Shown piece after piece: positions 42,403-55,300 of a DNA stretch of 64,000 nucleotides. The number at the start of each line of letters is the position of its first letter. The first letter of the stretch is position 1. This stretch comes from Tipula vernalis. Lineage: Eukaryota > Arthropoda > Insecta > Diptera > Tipulidae. Location: the NCBI GenBank assembly GCA_958295665.1, contig OY282560.1, positions 26,805,653 to 26,869,652 of the forward strand, in the 5' to 3' direction. The notes under the pieces were generated by a model, which saw nothing but the letters and a program-made list of their open reading frames with translations, had not been told where the DNA came from and made no database searches. Position numbers and translations under genes: made by a program.

Positions 42403-43056
42403 TTGCTAGCCGAAATTCAATGTAACCTTCAAGGGGTAAAATCGGCGAAGGAAACATTTTTATATACGCTGTCGTTCTTGTCGCCGGAGACATTCAAACT
42501 AATTTCTGATTTTGAAGTTTTGCTTTGTTCCCTGTGTGACAAAAAAGGAGGCTCAAATACAAAATACCAAGCAGAGCAACATCTAAACACAAAGCACCAC
42601 GAAGATAAATAAAACAAAAAAATCCAGTAAATAAGATCTAATAATGCATACAGTAGGGGCCGGCAATAAGACATCGGAGTTTAATTTAAAATTATGTGAA
42701 GCCTTTCTTTCTGGCAGTGGATATTCCATTTTGGAAAATTGAAAACCCTGTATTTCGCAAATTTCTTGAAGATTATATGGGCAATACCATTCCGCACGAG
42801 TCAACGCTACGAAATATTGTTTACCGAAGGCTTTCGAAAAATGTTTAAATAAAATAAAACAAGGAACAACCAATAAGAAAATATGGATATCAGTTGATGA
42901 GATAACTGATGTGATGGGAAGATATATTGCCAATGTTGGCACATTAGACGAGGCCACATTTGGAAACCGACCGTTTTTATTAAACGTTAAGCAATTAGAC
43001 AAAACAAATTCCAACACAATTGCGCAATGTTTTGGTTCTAGTATGTATTTACGAAA
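42403..43056 (+). pseudogene. hAT-like transposase, N-terminal part
   Basis: A BED/CGGBP1-like zinc finger (LLCSLCDKKGGSNTKYQAEQ, then HLNTKHH) is followed, with frame changes near 42610-42780, by FNLKLCEAFLSG and KKIWISVDEITDVMGRYIAN. That is the first part of the hAT RNase H-like core with its catalytic Asp in SVDE. The gene breaks at about 43056, where MULE sequence begins; it resumes at 45332. Confidence 0.6.
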
Positions 43057-43161
43057 ATCATTTTTACGAAAATCATTTTTACGAAAATTATTTTTACGAA
43101 AATCATTTTTCCGAAAGTTCTTTTTTCCACAAATTATTTTTTCGACACTGATTTTTCCGAC

Positions 43162-43244
43162 TTTTCGGAAATTTTCCGACAAAATGTTCTTTTCAAATTC
43201 GCCGCGAATTTGAAAAGAACATTTTGTCGGAAAATTTCCGAAAA
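43162..43244. repeat. 83-bp perfect palindrome
   Basis: Arms 43162-43202 and 43204-43244 are exact reverse complements (41 bp, starting TTTTCGGAAATTTTCC) with a single central C. Confidence 0.95.
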
Positions 43245-43459
43245 CGTAGTAACATCATTAAATAATAATTTTGGGAAAACCCTAGAAATGTCTTTGGGAT
43301 TCCCCCTTTATTTAACGTCAAACTTTAGTAAGAGTGTTTATGTTAGTCGTGCAAAGTTGTTCCCCAATTAAACAATTAATAAGTAAAATAATAATTAATA
43401 AGTAAAATAATAATTAACTTCATTAAATAATAACTTTTGGGTAATCTCCTTATATTAAA

Positions 43460-44883
43460 ATGGCTGAGAACGTACCCCAATTAGTAGATAGTAGTCATGG
43501 AGGTAAGAAATTATGGCTTAATGGATTTGCATACTACAATGACAAGAAACGAGAATCCGTTTATTATTGGTGTTGTGTGGATAGGGTAAAAATGAAATGT
43601 AAAGCACGGCTATTAACCATTTTAGAAGGAAGTATACATAAGCTCAAGCGTCCACCAGGAATCCACACTCATGAGCCCAGTGCGATAAACGGCGAAGTGG
43701 ATAGAACATCTGCCAATGTACGGGAACTTGCAACCACCTCTCATGCCAAAGTAACCAAAATAATAAACAATGTAACCAATACTTGTGATATTGTAGCAAG
43801 ACCATACCTTCCATCAACATCTGCTCTTAGGCAGAGAATAAATCGTCGGAGACAAGCGACAAGAAATAAGGAACCGACGAATATTGACGACATAGAGATT
43901 CCTGATGATCTAAAAACGGTTGATGGAGATGACTTTTTGATTTGTTTTACAAAATTCAACTCAAAGGCAGTACTCCTATTTGGTACTCCATGGAACCTCA
44001 CTAGATTAGCGCAGTGTTCTTGCTGGATAATGGATGGCACTTTTAAAGTAGTACCATCTATCTTCAGACAATTATATGTCATTCATGGGTTAATTAAAAC
44101 ATCATCGGCTTCAATAACAACTCCTCTCGTATATTGTCTTATGACAGACAAATCTGAGGATTGTTACTCGCAAATGGTATACGAGTTGTTAAAGAAAAGT
44201 TGTAAACTAGGGATTGAACTAAAACCAGAAACAATAATTACTGATTTTGAAGCGGCCAGCGTGAAGGCATTCAAGCAATATTTACCTAATGTAAATTATA
44301 AAGGATGTTTTTTTCACTTCTCTCAAAATATTTGGCGAAGAATTCAAAAAGAAAAATTGTCAACCAAATATGGAACAGACACCAACTTTGAATTTCAAAT
44401 CAAACAACTGAAGTGCTTGGCGTATCTCACTCCAGAAGAGATCCCAATTTGTTATCAAGAGTTAGTTAGGAACGCACATGGAGACGCGTTAAAAATATAT
44501 TCCTATATTTCGGATGTATACATTTACGGAAGAAAGAAGAACGTTAAGAGTAGACAATGGAATCCGAGGTTTAAGCCGGAATTTTGGTCAATTATCTCAA
44601 ACCTTGAATTGAATCTTCCCATTACTCAAAATGGAGTGGAATCCTGGCACAACAGGCTCAATCATTTAATTGGAATGCATCCAGGTACATATTCACTTAT
44701 AAATGAATTAAAAAGGAATATGTGTTCATGAAGAATAAAATTGAACAATTTATGAATGGACAGTACATTCCAAAATCAAAAAAATATACAATATCAAAAC
44801 AAAAACGAATCAAAGCAATTCTTTTGCGGAAAGTTGAACTATCGAAAATTGAATTTTTAAAAGCACTAGCTCAAGTTAATTAA
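43460..44883 (+). pseudogene. FLYWCH-MULE transposase, one frameshift near the C-terminus
   Basis: 423 codons from ATG 43460 to TGA 44729-44731. An N-terminal FLYWCH zinc finger (GFAYYNDKKRESVYYWCCVD, then C and H-T-H) spans residues about 10-75. The MULE DDE core at about 190-330 has CWIMDGTFKVVP (Asp), TIITDFEAAS (Asp) and the CFFHFSQNIWRR motif, with a Glu in GVESWHN. A one-base change at about 44725 moves the last 52 codons (MKNKIEQFMNGQYIP to ALAQVN-TAA 44881-44883) into another frame. It would otherwise encode a cut-and-paste nuclease of about 475 residues. Confidence 0.85.
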
Positions 44884-45331
44884 TATATGTAATCACTTAT
44901 TTAATAATAATGAATTAGGAATGCTGCCAATGAAATGAGTAGGGAAAGACTGAATTTAAATTTGAAATGCTGAATCTACACATATGTGATATATTAAGCA
45001 ATTATATTATGGAATACACGTACCTGAATTTACGTAATATACATAAATGTAATACATTTCTTGTATTTTGTGAAAGTAATTAAAACATGAACTAACAAAA
45101 TAAATTGTTATTTTATATTAAATTTATTGTTTTTCGGAAAAGTAATATGTCCAAAAGGTAAGTTTTCGGAAAAAAGATTTGTCGTAAAAATAATTTGTTC
45201 ACAAAAATTTTTTTTTCGTAAAAATGAACTGTCGTAAAATTGGTTTTCGGAAAAATGATGGACCCCCCAATGTTTTTGTAAGATTTGTAAACAAACAATT
45301 ATGAAATGTTGAGTATATGTTACATTTTTAG

Positions 45332-45960
45332 GTTCAGATTTTTCGAAAGACAACGTACTACGCTTTTTAAGCGATGCGGCACCGTATATGGTGAAAGCCG
45401 GCAAAGGGTTAAAATTGTTATATTCTAATATGCTCCACGTGACATGTATAGTGCATGGGCTACATAAATGCAAGAAATACTTTAAGAGGAAAAGATAAGA
45501 AAGAACTTCGAGAGGCCCTAGGAATCGGAATGAAAAATAAGAAAAGAAATGATTTAATTAATGCCTTTCAATAATCAGATTATAATGAACCGATCAAATC
45601 AAGCTATTCACCATGGATGAGTGATTTGATCTCTAAACAACAGGATATAGTTGGAAATGAAATATCATTCAATTATGATAAGTTCACAGATGAAATGAGC
45701 ACTCATCATCCCATAAAAACTTGGTTCGACCCATTCTAAAAGAATTTTTCTTTAAATTCAACATGATACAGATGGCGAAATACATCAATGGAGTTAGCCA
45801 ATAGTATTCTCGATTAGGTGGAGCATATCTTGATAAATCAAAGGAAGAATCAAGACATCAGAATATTGTCATCTTTTCAATTCTTGCAACCGACAATAAA
45901 CATGATATAGTTAATGAATCAAACAAAAAAAAGTCAGGTTGATTACTGGATTTACTGTAA
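45332..45960 (+). pseudogene. hAT-like transposase, C-terminal part
   Basis: Starts after TTTTTAG with GSDFSKDNVLRFLSDAAPYM, then LLYSNMLHVTCIVHGLHKC, the hAT core after the MULE insertion. Frame changes and stops follow (near 45495, 45573, 45735). The dimerisation region is only faintly recognisable. Confidence 0.55.
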
Positions 45961-46942
45961 GAGGTCAATTACCTATTCTTATCAAAAAAAAACAGAATAT
46001 GATAGTATAAGTGCTCAAAAAGCTTTTATAATTAATAATTTGTAATGCAATTTATCATTATCAAAACACAACTTCCTTCAAAATGACGTTTTGTTTTTTT
46101 TTCATCATATACCAAAGCCATGTTTATGAAATCATGACCATGTGTTCACATTAAATGTGAAGCGACTGCGTTAGCGAAATAATTTCAATTAATTTTAGTA
46201 TAATAAAGTGACATGAATTCTTATCTAAATTCATAAATTAAATGTATTTTATTCAGATGGTACCATTGGCTTTCTATGGTCTATCAAAAGCATTGACCGC
46301 GAAGAAAATTTATCTGTATTTTAGGCAGGAAATTTACTAATCATATTTTATTTTAAGAGATAACCCTAAATCTTCTGAACTGGAACTTTTTTGGTCATTT
46401 TGAATACCATAATGCCAAAAGTACATAATATTAGTATTATTATTTATTATTCGGATAACAAGGGCATAATTGTAACTACTATTTTCCTTGCCAACATAGG
46501 CTAGACCAATATAATTTAACTTCGAAGACCCTTCACTAGTTTAGATCACTTTGAATAATAATCGCGGATGTATCATCTAAATTAACCAGTATAAACAATA
46601 AATCATCTGGAATGAATAGTCAATAAAAATAAAACAGGTACCTATTAGGTACTTACTATGGATGATTCATCCGCGTTGACCATCCGAAGTGACCATTGTA
46701 ACTGTGAAGTTTGCTTTAACAAATGCAAACATTTTTTTTTATTTCAATATTTTGTGCCTGTAAAATAATTAACGTCTCTTAAATATTTAGACTATATATA
46801 AAATTTGTTTTTTAATCATTTCATTTATAAAAATTAAAGTTTACTCATAGTTTTACGTAATAGATTCCAGATGTAGATTCATTTTTGGTGAACATTTTTT
46901 TATTTATACCCTAAAACCTATACACATTTACCTTAAAAACTA
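45961..46942. other. AT-rich intergenic sequence before VHL
   Basis: No coding frame. It includes the 3-prime flank of the VHL gene (which is read on minus), with no clear poly(A) motif chosen. Confidence 0.5.
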
Positions 46943-47413
46943 TTAACTATTTTTTTTTAATTGAAATTTTAATTTTAATTCATTAATTAATTCAATAGGT
47001 ATTTCTAGATTATCTAATATTGACTTACTTGTACAAAATTCTAACACCTTCCATGCAGCATTCTCCTGTAGTGTTCGCATCGGAAAATGAATATTAACTA
47101 TGAATCGTTTCATTCTATTATTAGACGGATCAATAACTGATGGTGCTGGCCAAAATACATCGCGATTTTTAACATGCATCCGTTCACCAGTTACCGTATC
47201 TTTAAATATCCATGGATGTGTTTTAAATGTGTCCATTTGGTAACCGGTTCTTGGTGCAATTGTATGATAAAAAATTGGTTGAGACTCATAATTCATCCAA
47301 ATTAAATCAATTTTACGTAATGTATAATTAAAGAAAATACAATAAGATTCTTCAACGGATTCGGTCGACTTTAAATTTGAAATCGAATAACTGTCACCGC
47401 CAATGTTTTCCAT
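46943..47413 (-). CDS. Vhl: von Hippel-Lindau tumour suppressor orthologue
   Basis: A single-exon gene of 156 residues, close to the short isoform of animal VHL. The beta domain (about 18-105) has YCIFFNYTLRKIDLIWMNYE, APRTGYQMDTFKTHPWIFKD and GERMHVKNRDVFWPAP. The Tyr in IFYHTI and the His and Trp of THPW align with residues that bind hydroxyproline of HIF-alpha. The C-terminal helical part (LQENAAWKVLEFC, IPIELINELKLKF) is the elongin-C-binding alpha domain. VHL is the substrate receptor of a CUL2-elongin BC ubiquitin ligase that destroys hydroxylated HIF in normoxia. Its start lies 143 bp from the divergent TRAPPC2L start. Confidence 0.9.
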   Translation of the reverse strand: MENIGGDSYSISNLKSTESVEESYCIFFNYTLRKIDLIWMNYESQPIFYHTIAPRTGYQMDTFKTHPWIFKDTVTGERMHVKNRDVFWPAPSVIDPSNNRMKRFIVNIHFPMRTLQENAAWKVLEFCTSKSILDNLEIPIELINELKLKFQLKKNS

Positions 47414-47556
47414 TTTAATGGATTTTATTTATTCTACTACTCTGTAGATGTCACTAGTAGTTCACTTTATTTTATTTTGCACTTCCATATTTTATGAATG
47501 TCTCATAATTTTAGTGGTTTTGATTAATCGCCACATCATTTGACATTAACATCAAC
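47414..47556. promoter_or_regulatory. Bidirectional promoter interval, Vhl / TRAPPC2L
   Basis: 143 bp separate the two divergent start codons, so both transcripts must start here. No TATA box near either start; AT-rich. Confidence 0.6.
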
Positions 47557-48794
47557 ATGGCTGTCTGTATTGCTGTTATTGGAAAAGACGTAAATATAAA
47601 ATTATACTAAGATTTTGCTTTTTTTAATATTAGCTATACAATACCTTTAACATTTCGTTTTAAATTCACAAGTGTTTAGTTTCAATATGAGATTTGCAAT
47701 TCTGGAATGTTCGTGTGCGTCTTATTTGTGTACACTTGGTTTTCGTACTTTTGGTTTATCCAACAAATGATAATTTATTTAAATTAACGTAATTTGTTTT
47801 ATTTTAATTATTTTAAACATTAGCAAAATATTTTTGCAATTAATTCACGACTTAAAAACACTTAACCAAAGACGCTCTACGTAGCGCACGATGCACGAAC
47901 GAAGAAGAATGAATGAATAATAAAATGAAAATCTTCAAAATTTGTTGTTATTGCCGGCACTCTTCCATATGTAATTGTTGTAAGGTTATTTTATAGTTGT
48001 ACTAAATTGTTTTTTTTTTTTTTTTTTTTTTTAAATATTTAGAACTCGCCGTTATTTATTGCAACATCGGATTTGGATAAAGAACTCGAATTACAGTATC
48101 GTGTGCATGCTGCATTAGATGTGATTGAAGAAAAATCAAAATCGGGCCCAGACTCGAAAGATATGTATCTGGGAATGTTGTATTTAACGGAAACTCACAA
48201 TATGTATGTTTTTTTGGAGTGGACATGTTTTACCACAGTTTTATTTTAATTAACGGATTTTTTTTATCAAATTTCAGTTATGGCTATATAACGAATACAC
48301 GAATCAAAATTGTATTGGTTGTAGATTCGAACAGCACCGCTTTGAGGGAGAATGAAGTCAGAAATGTAAGGAACGATTTGATTTTTTAACAAACCAGCTG
48401 GCTAGTAAAGATAATTTGAACGCTACTACTCTTAGTCTATGGCTAAAAGTAGATGAATTTTGAAACATTTTGATTCAATTGTCTCTACTCAACGATTTTA
48501 TTTTTATTGCTTTTGATTTGGTTGATTTCACACGCGAAATTCTTTTAAAACCCTGTCGCAATTTAGTTATACTACTTACTTTTTTTTACACATTTCAGAT
48601 GTTTAAAAATTTGCATAAATTATATTCCGAAGCTGTTTGCAATCCATTTTATGTACCAGGTGACTCATTAATTTCAAAGTAAGTAATCTCGATGATTTCG
48701 TTTTAACCGACTTTTTTTGATTAATTTTTACTGGTTTTGTTTTCACAGGTCATTTGATCGTAATGTTCGTAATATTATGGCGGGGAGCAATTAG
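47557..48794 (+). CDS. TRAPPC2L: TRAPP complex subunit 2-like
   Basis: Five exons: 47557-47589, 48043-48203, 48278-48365, 48599-48678, 48749-48794. All have GT-AG borders and sum to 408 nt, giving 135 residues. It starts [11 protein letters not shown], identical in pattern to animal TRAPPC2L, and continues with [57 protein letters not shown] and CNPFYVPGD, a complete sedlin/longin-like fold. It is a small core subunit of the TRAPP tethering complexes that act as Rab1/Ypt1 exchange factors in ER-Golgi traffic. Intron 1 (about 450 bp) contains a 24-bp T run. Confidence 0.93.
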
Positions 48795-49036
48795 AGATCG
48801 ATTATATGAAATTCATTCCACTTTCTTTCATCATAAACCAAATTTTAATTCAAAATTAATCAATCAATTGATCGAGACATAATTGACGCTTTCTTCATTT
48901 GCTGTTGTACCACATTGTGTATTGTGTTCTTGGATTTATATGGTTGATTGAATTTTGGTTTAAATATATTTATAAATATAAGAGCTGCGTTAGTAAATTA
49001 TTTAGTTTTAATCTAGAATTCTAAGAGAATAAACAA
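48795..49036. other. Spacer between TRAPPC2L and the small-protein gene
   Basis: 242 bp, AT-rich; must hold the TRAPPC2L 3-prime UTR and the promoter of the next gene. Confidence 0.4.
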
Positions 49037-49323
49037 ATGGATTTAAAAAAAATAGTGCTGCTCGTTTTGGGCGTATTTACATTGATCGCTGGATTTACAA
49101 ATTGTGCAAAGCTAAAGAGGCAGCATCAGCGAGCCAAAGACGGTAAGTTAAGACATTAAATATACTTTAAAGCATTTTAGTTCTGATTTTTTTTTCCATC
49201 TATTTTTTTCCAGAACAAGTAGGACGGGTTCAAATTCGAGCATATCGAGGTCCAATTAATCACGACAAGGGCGAAGCATATGCTCCGTGGGGCTACTTTG
49301 TCGAGCAACCAGCTGATTATTAG
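49037..49323 (+). CDS. Small membrane-anchored or secreted protein, two exons
   Basis: Exons 49037-49142 and 49214-49323 join through a 71-bp GTAAGT...TTCCAG intron in phase 1 to give 71 residues. The N-terminal MDLKKIVLLVLGVFTLIAGF is a signal peptide or single membrane segment. A basic patch (KLKRQHQRAKD) follows, then a polar tail ending EAYAPWGYFVEQPADY. An AATAAA lies 25-30 bp after the stop. I do not recognise the family. The conserved-looking aromatic tail and clean splice sites argue for a real gene. It could be a small respiratory-chain-type or ER protein, but nothing proves it. Confidence 0.65.
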
Positions 49324-49369
49324 TATAAATAAGCATGTAAATCATAAGTTAATTTAATAAACTTTAATT

Positions 49370-52300
49370 TTATTGTATTAAAAAGCTTTCATAGTAACTG
49401 ACCCAATATGAGCAGACTGACCACTCAGGTAAACCGTCTAAAAATGTACGAAACTCATTGGTAATTTTTGCGTTTTCATGCATGTACTGTCCAGCTACGG
49501 CTAATTCTAAATTACGTTTAACTTGGTTTTGGTCATTATAGATTTGTAGTTCAAATTCGAAGGTGCCATCGGACGCTTGATCTTTGCCATAGAAGAATTC
49601 AACAAAATACACCGATCGACCATTATACAGAGGACCACTTTCTGGTATTTTCGCCTGGAAGCTCCAACCAATTAAACGTTGTCCGATTGTTGGCACAATA
49701 TATAAACTCATATGATCTGGACCTGTTAATCTGATTTTATATGTTGTAATATTTGCGGTGGAAATTACAGTTGGTGTCAACGTAACACTTTGTTCTAGTA
49801 TCGGAGCATTAGCCGGATACCATCGACTATGTTTGTTTGAACCATAAGCACCATTATGATAGTACGGTAGGCCACAATAAATTCGATTGTCACAATCGTG
49901 TGTCTCAAGCTTATCAACATCAAGAAATTCTGTGGAGTATAAAAGCATAAAATTACTGTCAGTTTTCTAACAAAATATCACCCACTTACCATCTAAGTAA
50001 TCGTTCGCGTGTCGATCCAACGGATGTAAAAAATATCCGTTATAAACTTCTGCATCATTATGGAATTTTCGTTGAGTATGTTGAATCCAATAACGTTGAG
50101 GATTTGTTTCGGCACGATACGGGAAACCAATTGGCGTAAACATTAATATGAAAAATATCAGGGTAATAAGTAAGAATGCAATTGGCACTAAGCAACGATT
50201 TCGGAGCAATATGGTACATGGAACAATAAAACCACCTAAAAGTAAGGCAACTAGAATTGAAAAAATACTGATAAGAGTTTCGGGGTTTGAGGAAGGTCCA
50301 TTGCGAGCGGTCATAGCTAAAAATGATCCGTAAATTGTAAAAGTTAAGGAACAATAGAATAAATATGGTAACAGTATTCCAACAAAATGTATGATAAGCC
50401 ATAATTTGGTTTGTACAAATTTTGAATCCTTGAATCGCGGAATATTTCGCACGATGAGACTAATTATATGAAATATCGCATAAAAGAATACCGACACCAA
50501 AATAATGTATCCCGATCGAATTGACAATGCGCTTAAAATGATGAGAATCACTGAAAATATTATACAATGTGCGTGCAGGAATAGTTCGGTGCGTTCGAAA
50601 TTGTTTAGAGTTGCATCAATATGAGATCGTCGTGCCTTGGCAAATTTAAGATATAAAAGCGGACCGAGCGAGAGACATGCGTATAACGGACACATGTATA
50701 AACCAAAAACTAACCAAGATGAAGTTAACCAGCTCATTGATTGGCCTATTGCATCGTAAAACATTGATAGGAGGATTACTAAGCCGATACCGATTCCGAG
50801 CGATATGAACTGGGCGAGAAATGCAAAACCAAATTCGGCCAACATTTTTATAAATGGTATACTTTTATTTTTGGCCATCACAAAAACAAAGGCAAGGATT
50901 GAACAAATGGCTTCGAGTGCAAATACAATGTTGAGTATGATGCCAGAGGTTTCGGTGTAATAAACCATGAACCAGTTTAAGTAGTCAAAATACACAACTT
51001 TTCCATCCTCGTGTTCCTTAATGTTTTCTATTTCTTCGGCATTCCCCAAAACTTTAAGTAGCTCTAAAACATTTTCCCCAGTATGTTGTAATGATCCAAG
51101 CGGTATAGAATTTAAAGCATCGAACTTGGTGTGATATAAGTATCCATTGAGATTGTAGGCCAAATCAAATCCTGGTATTCCACCGAAATCACGAAATTGT
51201 CGATAATCGGTGTCCGATGGTATCATATCAGCTTGAAACAGTTCCTCTGCCATTGCAGTACCATAAGGGTGTGGTGCACTTTTACGATAATACTAAAACC
51301 GGAAATGTGAGAATGTTTTACAATTAAATAAAAAATATTTATTAAATTACTTACATTCATAAGCCATGGATGTTTCGGCCCAGCTTGAAACATTATTTCC
51401 CTGCCACCATTGGCCGCACAATCCATATTAATAAAGGCTTTTACTGAATCAGCCCATTTATGGGTGGCTATAAATGCATGTGCCCCCTGTAAATTATTCT
51501 CCTCACTGCCGTTAAATAAAAAGATGAATGCATGCTTAAATAAAAAATCCGATTGCGTAATAACACGTAATATTTCAAGCAGTACAACTGTCATACTACC
51601 GTCATCTCCAGCACCGGGACTCGTTGGTACACTATCAAAGTGTGCATTCATCATTATACTATGTTTAGGTGTGGCTACGCCCAAATCATTGCGTGACACT
51701 TTAACAACAACATTTTGCAGATCTTTATAGACAATTGTTGAACCATAACCATCTTCAAAATTAAAACTACTCTCAGCTATTTGTAAGTCCATTTCAATGG
51801 AAATCATTGGATTTCGTTTTGAATCGTTGATTATATCGTTTACGATATTTTGTAGTAAGTTTACGGTGATTACTTCATTGACATAGCTGCCCGCGACTCT
51901 CGGTCCATTTGCGGTTAAATTAATTAAGTGTTCGTAAGCCCGCTGGGCAATAAACTCATTTGGATGATCGGCCTGAGATTGGTAAATAAAAATAATTTCT
52001 ATTAGTGTTAAATAAATTGTTTGGGTTTTTAATAACATTTTATAATCCATCACTAAAATGTTTACATGGTCTCAGACAGCACCTTTGCGAGTCACGTTTC
52101 TTGTTGTTTAAAAATTTAAGAATTATGTTATAAATTTTAAGTGCTTGAAGCAAATTTTAAGAAACAAAATCAAGACTTCCTTATTTCTTAGATGACATGT
52201 AATTTTGTTATTTTAAGATAAAATTTAAAGAATTAATTTATTACCGTAAACTAGAGAGACTAGAGTATTTAGCCAACAATAAATTGTATTTCAATGTCCT

Positions 52301-55300
52301 TCATCAATAAATCATCGAGCTGGTGATTGCCCGATTCGGATGTAGTACTGACGAAGTACTGTGAAGGTAGTACTAACAGAGTTATGAAACCCGATTAAGG
52401 TTAACCGATTAATAAAACATTTCGGTTACATGGGATCCACAAGCAAATTCTCAGCCCTACTGCACCTCAATTCACAGCAAGTTGCAGTTATTCTCAACCA
52501 TTATGGCCCTCATTTGATTATGCATATTTTGTATTTTGAAGTAAAGAGTTTTAAGAAGTCACAAATGTTTCAACGTGTCTTACAAAATCGTTAAAAAAAA
52601 ACTCGAAACTCGTATTTCTTTGGGGTAAGGTCAAACAGTTTGCCAATAAGCAATTTTCATAAGAACGGAACCAAATATTTATGAACCAATTTTTATCGTT
52701 AGTATTGATTTTCGGATTTTATTTACGGTTTTTATGGAAAACAAACAAAATTGATTGAATAGTTCGAATATAGAGCGATTTGTCAAATTATCGAGTGTTT
52801 CCGCCTATAAGAGTGTTACGTATATACAGATATTGCTCGAGATTTTCCGAGATTATTCACGATTTTCGATATTATTCGAATTTTGTTTAGGTTGAATTGA
52901 GTTGAGCATCGAGCAATATCGAGTTAATTTCCAATATTTTATGAGATCTTTACATTACTGAAAAGAGGCAGGAAATAAAACAAACCATCTCTATATTTTC
53001 AAGATTTTCAAGCCAGGTTTCATACAATCAAAAAAAAGAAATTCAGTAAAAGCCCGGTATAACAATCACTCAAGGAACCTTCGTAATACAAGTTTGCTAT
53101 AAGCATGTGTTTCTTCTCACTGAAATTTGGTTTTTAAACAAAATGACAAAGTCAAAAATATCTTTATGTCGCTTATTATTCAAGCCTATTCTTTTAGTTG
53201 AATGTTGAAGAACTTCATTCCTGAAATTTATTTCAATTCCCAAATCGGGGTAGGAAAGGGGGCTTAAGTAATTGGTCTACAAATAGCCCAAATGTTATCC
53301 TCACCTGCACGTGGTGCACCCTGCTAGATAACTAACGAGGCTCTGGCGACCGAGACACGGCGGTATAACTGACTATCGAGAACTTAGTAAATAATGTTCT
53401 CAAACCAGACCCACTACCAACTCGTACTGGTCAGAGTGGTAGATGCTTTATGACCTGTAAAACAAACAATGAATAAAACTAATTCAGGAAATTGTACCCC
53501 AGGTGGTAACCCAGCTAATCAGCTGGCAAATCCACCCTCTAACGAGGCTGGCTCAAAGGATTCTGGGGTGAGCCAATCATTGTTTAACAGCCCTCCTGGG
53601 CAACCAAACCCATTTAAACAACAATCCAGGGTGGGTATATCACCACCACCACCACCACCATCAATAGCAAACACCTTAGAAAGGCATAACGCCGAACTGC
53701 GCAATAAGATTTACGAAATAGAAAAGTTAACTTTAAATCTAAACAAAGATCTAAAAAACTTACAACGAGAAAACAAGGAGTTAAAAGATGCTCTAAATGC
53801 AGCAATGTCTGAGAAAGAAACCACTAAGATAAACAACAACAATGATCATATAGAGGTTATGTATGAAACAGACGAGGAAGAACTCAATAGAGAAACGGGA
53901 TGGATTCTGAACCGTAACAAAAAAAATAAGAAACGCAAGATGAGTAAATCACCACAGATTTCACCCGAATCGAAACAATCAGTTGAGCAGCTTCCAACCG
54001 GAAGTAGGCACGTGCAACAGGAGGATAAAGCTCAGGTTCCGCCGGAACAGAAACGATCAAGTAATGAACTCCCAACCGGAAGTAAGAATGTACAACTGGA
54101 GAAAAAAGTGCCACGGCCACCTCCAGTAATAATATCTAATTGCAATAATTATCAGAGTATTAGAAACATCATGGACAACAATCATATAAAATTTCAAGCT
54201 ACAGCGGTAAATAGTGGTGATATCAAAATAAATATCACAGACGGTGATAGCTATAGAAAGTTAACAGGAGCTCTTAATGAAGGAAAGACAACATGGTATT
54301 CCTACGAAGATAAACAGACAAGGCAACCCAAAGTCATTGCTAAGAAGCTACACGTTTCATGTAAACCAGAAGAGATAAAAGAGTATCTGTTGGAGAAAAA
54401 ATACAAAATTAAAGAAGTTACACAGCTGCTAAAAAGAGGTGACAAAACACCTCCTCCATTATATATGTTGTCTTTTGAAAGAACAGAAGACATTAAAAAT
54501 ATTTATGCAATCAGCGAAATACTCCATATGAAAGTGCAAATAGAAGCAGTTAAAAAATCTAAACTGATCTCCCAGTGCAAAAAGTGCCAAGTCTACGGAC
54601 ACACGCAAAACTTTTGTAATAAGGAGACCAGATGCGTGAAATGTGTAGGAAAACACCGTACGGCTGAATGTATGAAACCAAAAGACACCCCACCAAAATG
54701 TGTCAACTGTGGAGAGGCACACCCAGCAAACTACAGAGGTTGCGTTGTTATAAAAGAGCTGTAAAAAATTCGCAACAAAACAAGGGAAACTTCAATAATT
54801 ACCAGGCCAGAAATTAACTCCAAGGCCACACCAAACATTTAACCAGCTATCAAGAACTAATCCAAATGTAACATTTTCTGATGTACTATCTATCGGAAGT
54901 TCGAGAAGACAACATAGTCCTCTTTTAGTTAATGATTCAAATAATAACCAAACTAATAAAATACTACAAGATATTCTTAACAGACTTAGTTCACAAGAAG
55001 AAAAGCAAGAAAAAGCCCTTATATCAATCCTACAAAGGCTCACCCTACTCACCCTACCCCCCATCAGTTTGGATTTAGAGAGGAACACTCCACAATCGAC
55101 CAAGTTCATAGAATATTAGATATAATAGAAAATTCCTTAGAGGAAAAAAAGATTTGTTCAGCCATATTTCTTGACATAGCGCAGGCATTTGACAAAGTCT
55201 GGCTAGATGGTTTAATATTTAAATTGGAGAAAACTCCGCCATTTGAGTACTGCGAACTGCTAAAGTCATACCTGAAAAGGAGATATTTTAGAGTTAAACA

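Larger units (their letters stand above)
43047..45262 (+). mobile_element. Mutator-like (MULE) element inserted in the hAT gene
   Basis: Ends consist of repeated CATTTTTACGAAAAT-type units (left about 43047-43110; right, in reverse complement, about 45130-45262 with ATCATTTTTCCGAAAA). The transposase lies between them. A 41-bp perfect palindromic pair (43162-43244) sits in the left arm. The borders are approximate and no 9-bp duplication could be fixed. Confidence 0.6.

Noticed and set aside
51973..52053. Start MMDYKMLLKTQ for the peptidase exon
   Set aside because: A CAG acceptor at 51973-51975 and the separate membrane-anchor exon at 59733-59889 show that these codons are intronic.
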